Shown here: positions 61,001 through 64,000 of the stretch, in pieces
Layout of the letters: the number at the start of each line of letters is the position of its first letter
Position numbering within the stretch: the stretch's first letter is position 1
From: Membranipora membranacea
Taxonomy: Eukaryota; Bryozoa; Gymnolaemata; Cheilostomatida; Membraniporidae
Length of the DNA: 64,000 bases
Reading direction: 5' to 3'
NCBI GenBank assembly: GCA_914767715.1
Contig: OU612066.1
Span: 2,487,001 to 2,551,000, forward strand
Made by a program: the position numbers and the translations under genes
The notes under the pieces: model-generated
What the model was told of the DNA's origin: nothing
The model's database searches: none
Seen by the model: only the letters and a program-made list of their open reading frames with translations

Positions 61001-63127
61001 AATCCTGTCAATTATGAAGTACTTACCACTTACTGAGAGGTAGATTAAGGCACACAGAATATATAATACAACATATAATAAATTAGAAATTCAGTGGCAA
61101 TAAGTAAGCCGTTATCATATATTTATAATGTTATAACATTATAAATGGTAACATGTAGAATCTGTTCATGGTATACTAATGAGTAGATATTGGAATAGCT
61201 GTAATACAAGAGACATATGTTTAAATTTGTTAAGCTTATATAAAATATAATATAAAAATAGGACACTACTATCTATGTGAGTACCTATATACTGACCACA
61301 TTGAGAGTTCTCTGAGATACTGGTTCACTTTGTGATGAGTACATCGCAGCCTGGTGTCCAAGCTCAGATTCCCACGTACCATGGAAATCGTATGTCATCA
61401 AGTTCAACAGGTCTAAATGACTATAAAATGCAAACCATATCAAAATCCTATCACCGCCGGTTGGGAATAAAATATGTCTCATAGTTCAGAGACAGCTGAC
61501 AAATGGTATGAAGATGTAATATGCTGCGAATTTTAAGATATTTTGAGCCGTGTCTCTAGCTAGCGCGCAAATATCTACATAATCTGTTTTTACATTTCTT
61601 TTATTAAACCAAACTCATCTGGGACCCAGGCTAACCTGACTGACCTTCAGAGGCTTTCAGCCAATCAGATTACAGATTAGAGTGCAACTAGACAAGTGGC
61701 CATTGATTGACAGAGGTGCATGGTGAACAAAATCCAATCTAAATCATACAAGTATTCAGTGAGATGTTTTAGAATTCATTCCATCGATCGGACTGTGCGC
61801 AAACTCAGCTAAAATGGAATTACATAGAAAAGTGCCGGTGTTCTTTTATCTCACTAAATAATAATTTAATTTAGATACAATATACACTCTGCTTATTGGT
61901 CAGCATTGCAAAACAAACAGGTGAAAGAGAGAGAAGTCTTCTCTCTATTATAGTCCAACATGACAGGACTTACTCTCCCAGCTTGTCTCTCTCATAGCTC
62001 GTATCTATAGATGATTTCCCAGCAGCGACAGCAGCAGTCAGAAGAAGTCTGTCATTTCCTGTATCAGCTGCCTCCTGATCAAACGCAGCCCTCAACTCCT
62101 GACAAAATAGAGTGAATCTCTCCTTATCTGCAGGCACCCCGCCCCGCTGTGCTGGGTACTCCCAGTCTAAATCTAATCCATCCACACCCAGATCTCTGCA
62201 ATAAGGTTAAACAAAGTATAATGTATGACGAGTGACAGTGTAGGCACTCAAAACTGAATTCAATCTCCAGACAAGTAATAACCTAAAATAACTCCATACT
62301 AAGTTTTGTGAACGCAAAAGATGTTCAGATAATTATATTGAAATAAAAATACAGATGCTGTCCCACTGCCCCAAATGTGAGTCACCTACCAAACGTATTC
62401 AAGATAATTTTAGAAAGACTGGACTATGTTGACATAAAACTTTGTGTCAAGTTCAAGGTAGACTAATGTGAGTCTCCCTGATAGATTCTAAACTTCATAT
62501 ACAGCCGGTGTTCTGGCTGCCAGTGTTGCCACACGAGATACTCTAGCACCTCAGAAATGTGACAGGATAGTACACTCACCTCAGGAGTGTGACTGAATAG
62601 TGCACTCACCTCAGCAATGTGACAGCGTGAGTGATAAATGTAGCTCTAGAGGAGGCAGAGGAGACAACTTGTGTGAACTCATCACTCGCCTGATTCCAGC
62701 CTCCCACAGCCACCAGCACCTTCAGATCAGAGTTTGCCTGCTTTAGAGCCACAAGTTCTTCTATCAGTGCTGAAATCATTTATTACCATAAGTTTGTGTA
62801 TCATAGCAAAACATAGGCTAACAAAGATGAGTGGCTAAAATGGCAAAATTTTGCAATGCGGAGATTTGCTGCTTGAAATTATTACGAATACCTGCGTCGG
62901 ATTGGCATGATGCCTTACTATAGCTATAGGGATAGAGCTGACCATATGGAGAGCAGTCTACTTACTGTCATCATTACTCTCATAAAACGCCAGTACTCCG
63001 TTAGTTATCTGTATGAAAGAGTGTATCACATGGGTACACAGGCTAGCATCTATATGAGCTGTAGTGAAGGTGTAAGGGGCGCTCCGATACTGTCCCCAGT
63101 TTGTTGTGTAACATACAACTGTATAAC
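55014..63127 (-). CDS. Two-domain GH18 chitinase with two CBM14 chitin-binding modules, 17 exons (5' end incomplete)
   Basis: Exons, 5' to 3': 63127-62966, 62769-62610, 62195-61974, 61420-61297, 61004-60825, 60579-60460, 60206-60077, 59805-59464, 59146-58962, 58822-58681, 58173-58009, 57568-57356, 57035-56873, 56610-56514, 56259-56074, 55732-55613, 55265-55014 (TAA); about 986 residues, phases agree. GH18 domain 1 opens with VVCYTTNWGQYR and keeps the full catalytic motif in DGLDLDWEYP, so it should cleave chitin beta-1,4 links. Two six-cysteine peritrophin-type CBM14 modules follow (CDCTKFYQCSYG and CDCRRFFQCNNQG cores), separated and followed by Thr/Pro-rich linkers. GH18 domain 2 has DGVDLSWFYP in place of the motif and should be inactive. 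The last 25 residues are hydrophobic after a small-residue stretch, compatible with a GPI signal or membrane anchor. The signal-peptide exon was not found; the frame is open upstream to an ATG at 63,146, but that start would lack a signal peptide. Confidence 0.93.
57901..57995. repeat. Compound hexanucleotide repeat (AACATT)n(AACAGT)n
   Basis: About four AACATT units pass directly into about ten AACAGT units. The tract sits in a chitinase intron and ends within about 15 bp of the donor of exon 58173-58009. Confidence 0.95.
59251..59350 (+). mobile_element. Possible degenerate tRNA-derived SINE head
   Basis: GGGAGGTAGCTCAGTTGGTAG resembles a tRNA 5' end with an intact box A (TAGCTCAGTTGG, 59,260-59,271). 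About 40 bases on, GGTTTCGTTGA (59,310-59,320) is a poor box B. It lies in the intron between the two CBM14 exons. It differs from the SINE at 11.5 kb, so it would be another family. Confidence 0.4.
61121..61146. repeat. Perfect 26-bp AT-rich palindrome
   Basis: ATTTATAATGTTA is followed immediately by its exact reverse complement, with no loop. It is in a chitinase intron; its AT richness makes chance origin more likely than for the GC-rich hairpins. Confidence 0.85.
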
Positions 63128-63273
63128 CTAAAATAATGTATGACATGCAGGCTAAACACAGTGCTTTCCAATAAACATATTACTTATAATCAAAAATGAT
63201 AAAGACTATAATGGTAGGAGGACACCTATGCTCACAGAGGACTTAACACAGGTAAGGGTGCAGGTCTATCACA

Positions 63274-63900
63274 ATGAAGCTTAATCTATATACTCTCATA
63301 ATTCTGGCAGGTATGTAACTAAACACTAACATTTCGAAAATACATGATATTTGTTTAAGATTAAATTTATAAACCCATCTTTTTGGTGTATGGTCACACA
63401 GATAGACTGCAGTATAATTTGATGGGTTATTATGTGCTGATGATATTTCAGGTGTGACAGCCTGCCTGTGCTGTGACAGCGGTTGGGTCGAAGGTCCTTC
63501 TAATACCTGCTATAAGTTTGTCACCAATCAGAAGGTGACATGGTTTCAGGCTATAGGTTTTTGTCTGGATATGAGGGGTCATCTTGCCACCCTGGACTCT
63601 GAGATGGAGATAGTATGGATGAAAGGCTACCGAAGTCATCACCCGGCACTGAGACATGAAGAGATGTGGTTGGGTGGGTACCTCCAGCATGGGAACTGGA
63701 TGTGGAAAGGGGGCGTGGCAGACTCCCCGATGCTTGTACGTGATTGGGCACAGAACGAGCCTAACAACTATAACAACGAACAGGGATGCCTACAGCTCTA
63801 TGCTGATCACGACCTTCTGAACCCATCGACTCAGTGGTTCTGATTTGATGATGTCTCCTGCGCTGATATACAAGGTTATATCTGTGAATCTAGCGTGTGA
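63274..63900 (+). CDS. Secreted C-type lectin with an in-frame TGA near its C-terminus
   Basis: Exon 1 (63274-63310) encodes a short hydrophobic leader, MKLNLYTLIILAG. Exon 2 starts at 63452 after a TTTCAG acceptor and encodes one C-type lectin domain: a long-form N-terminal CCDSGW, NTCYKF, WFQAIGFC, MWLGGYLQHGNWMWKGG (WIGL and WxW region) and QNEPNN. The EPN triad is the sequence associated with calcium-dependent mannose-type binding. The frame meets TGA at 63841-63843 just after TQWF; the next codons, FDDVSCADIQGYICESSV and a TGA at 63898-63900, supply the missing final strand and two cysteines. The stop most likely replaced a Trp (TGG) codon. Ending at 63,843 would lose the domain's last disulfide. 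A recent pseudogene, an allele, readthrough or a sequence error are all possible. It is head to head with the chitinase. Confidence 0.88.
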
Positions 63901-64000
63901 ATATTTTGTTGTTTGTAGTATGTCACAACTATACAAATACAAAATCACAAAAATGAAGAGAATTTTGCTCTCAATTTCTCCTTATCTAATTTGATATATA
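63901..64000. other. Sequence after the lectin
   Basis: Only the start of the lectin 3' flank is present before the window ends. No poly(A) signal is visible in these 100 bases. Confidence 0.5.

Overview
The window is nuclear DNA from an intron-rich, fairly AT-rich animal. Every gene is broken by GT-AG introns, non-LTR retrotransposon remnants and tRNA-derived SINEs are present, and the proteins are typically metazoan: a Mediator subunit, a peroxidasin, a C-type lectin, and a secreted chitinase with peritrophin-type chitin-binding modules. Chitin-binding type 2 modules on a two-domain GH18 protein suggest a protostome, perhaps a lophotrochozoan, but this is a weak inference. All gene models were built by hand from splice sites, reading phase and family motifs.

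Left arm (1-20,300). A RING-finger exon (2,320-2,620) is followed by seven plus-strand exons (3,339-12,889) encoding the C-terminal half of Mediator subunit 25: the ACID domain and a Gln/Met-rich tail. The von Willebrand A half of MED25 is not seen, and the RING exon is in phase with the first Q-rich exon, so a RING-ACID protein is possible. The introns hold a direct duplication with a 17-bp minisatellite, a broken CR1/L2/Rex-like LINE ending at a 255-bp (CATA)n tract, and a tRNA-derived SINE. About 6 kb downstream lies a decayed second copy of the 3' half of the gene (16,809-20,260), with stop codons and without the last coding exon. Two further reverse-transcriptase remnants lie between the copies.

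Middle (20,300-48,791). About 7 kb shows no recognisable gene. It is followed on the minus strand by a 27-exon peroxidasin of about 1,470 residues: signal peptide, LRRNT, LRRs in uniform 72-nt exons, LRRCT, Pro-rich linker, four Ig domains, a complete haem peroxidase and a C-terminal coiled coil. One intron contains ten 105-bp tandem repeats that keep an open frame on the opposite strand. Other introns carry a 43-bp minisatellite, a (GGGGA)n tract beside a splice donor, and several hairpins.

Right arm (48,800-64,000). A divergent 2-kb spacer separates peroxidasin from a plus-strand gene for a long acidic, disordered protein with a C-terminal SPRY domain (SPRYD3-like). This gene converges on a minus-strand chitinase with domain order GH18, CBM14, CBM14, Thr/Pro linker, GH18, hydrophobic tail. 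The first GH18 keeps the catalytic DxxDxDxE motif; the second has lost it. A small secreted C-type lectin starts at 63,274 on the plus strand, and its lectin domain is cut by an in-frame TGA 20 codons before the natural end.

Peroxidasin acts in the extracellular matrix. The chitinase and lectin are secreted glycan-handling proteins of the digestion or defence type. MED25 and the RING protein are intracellular.
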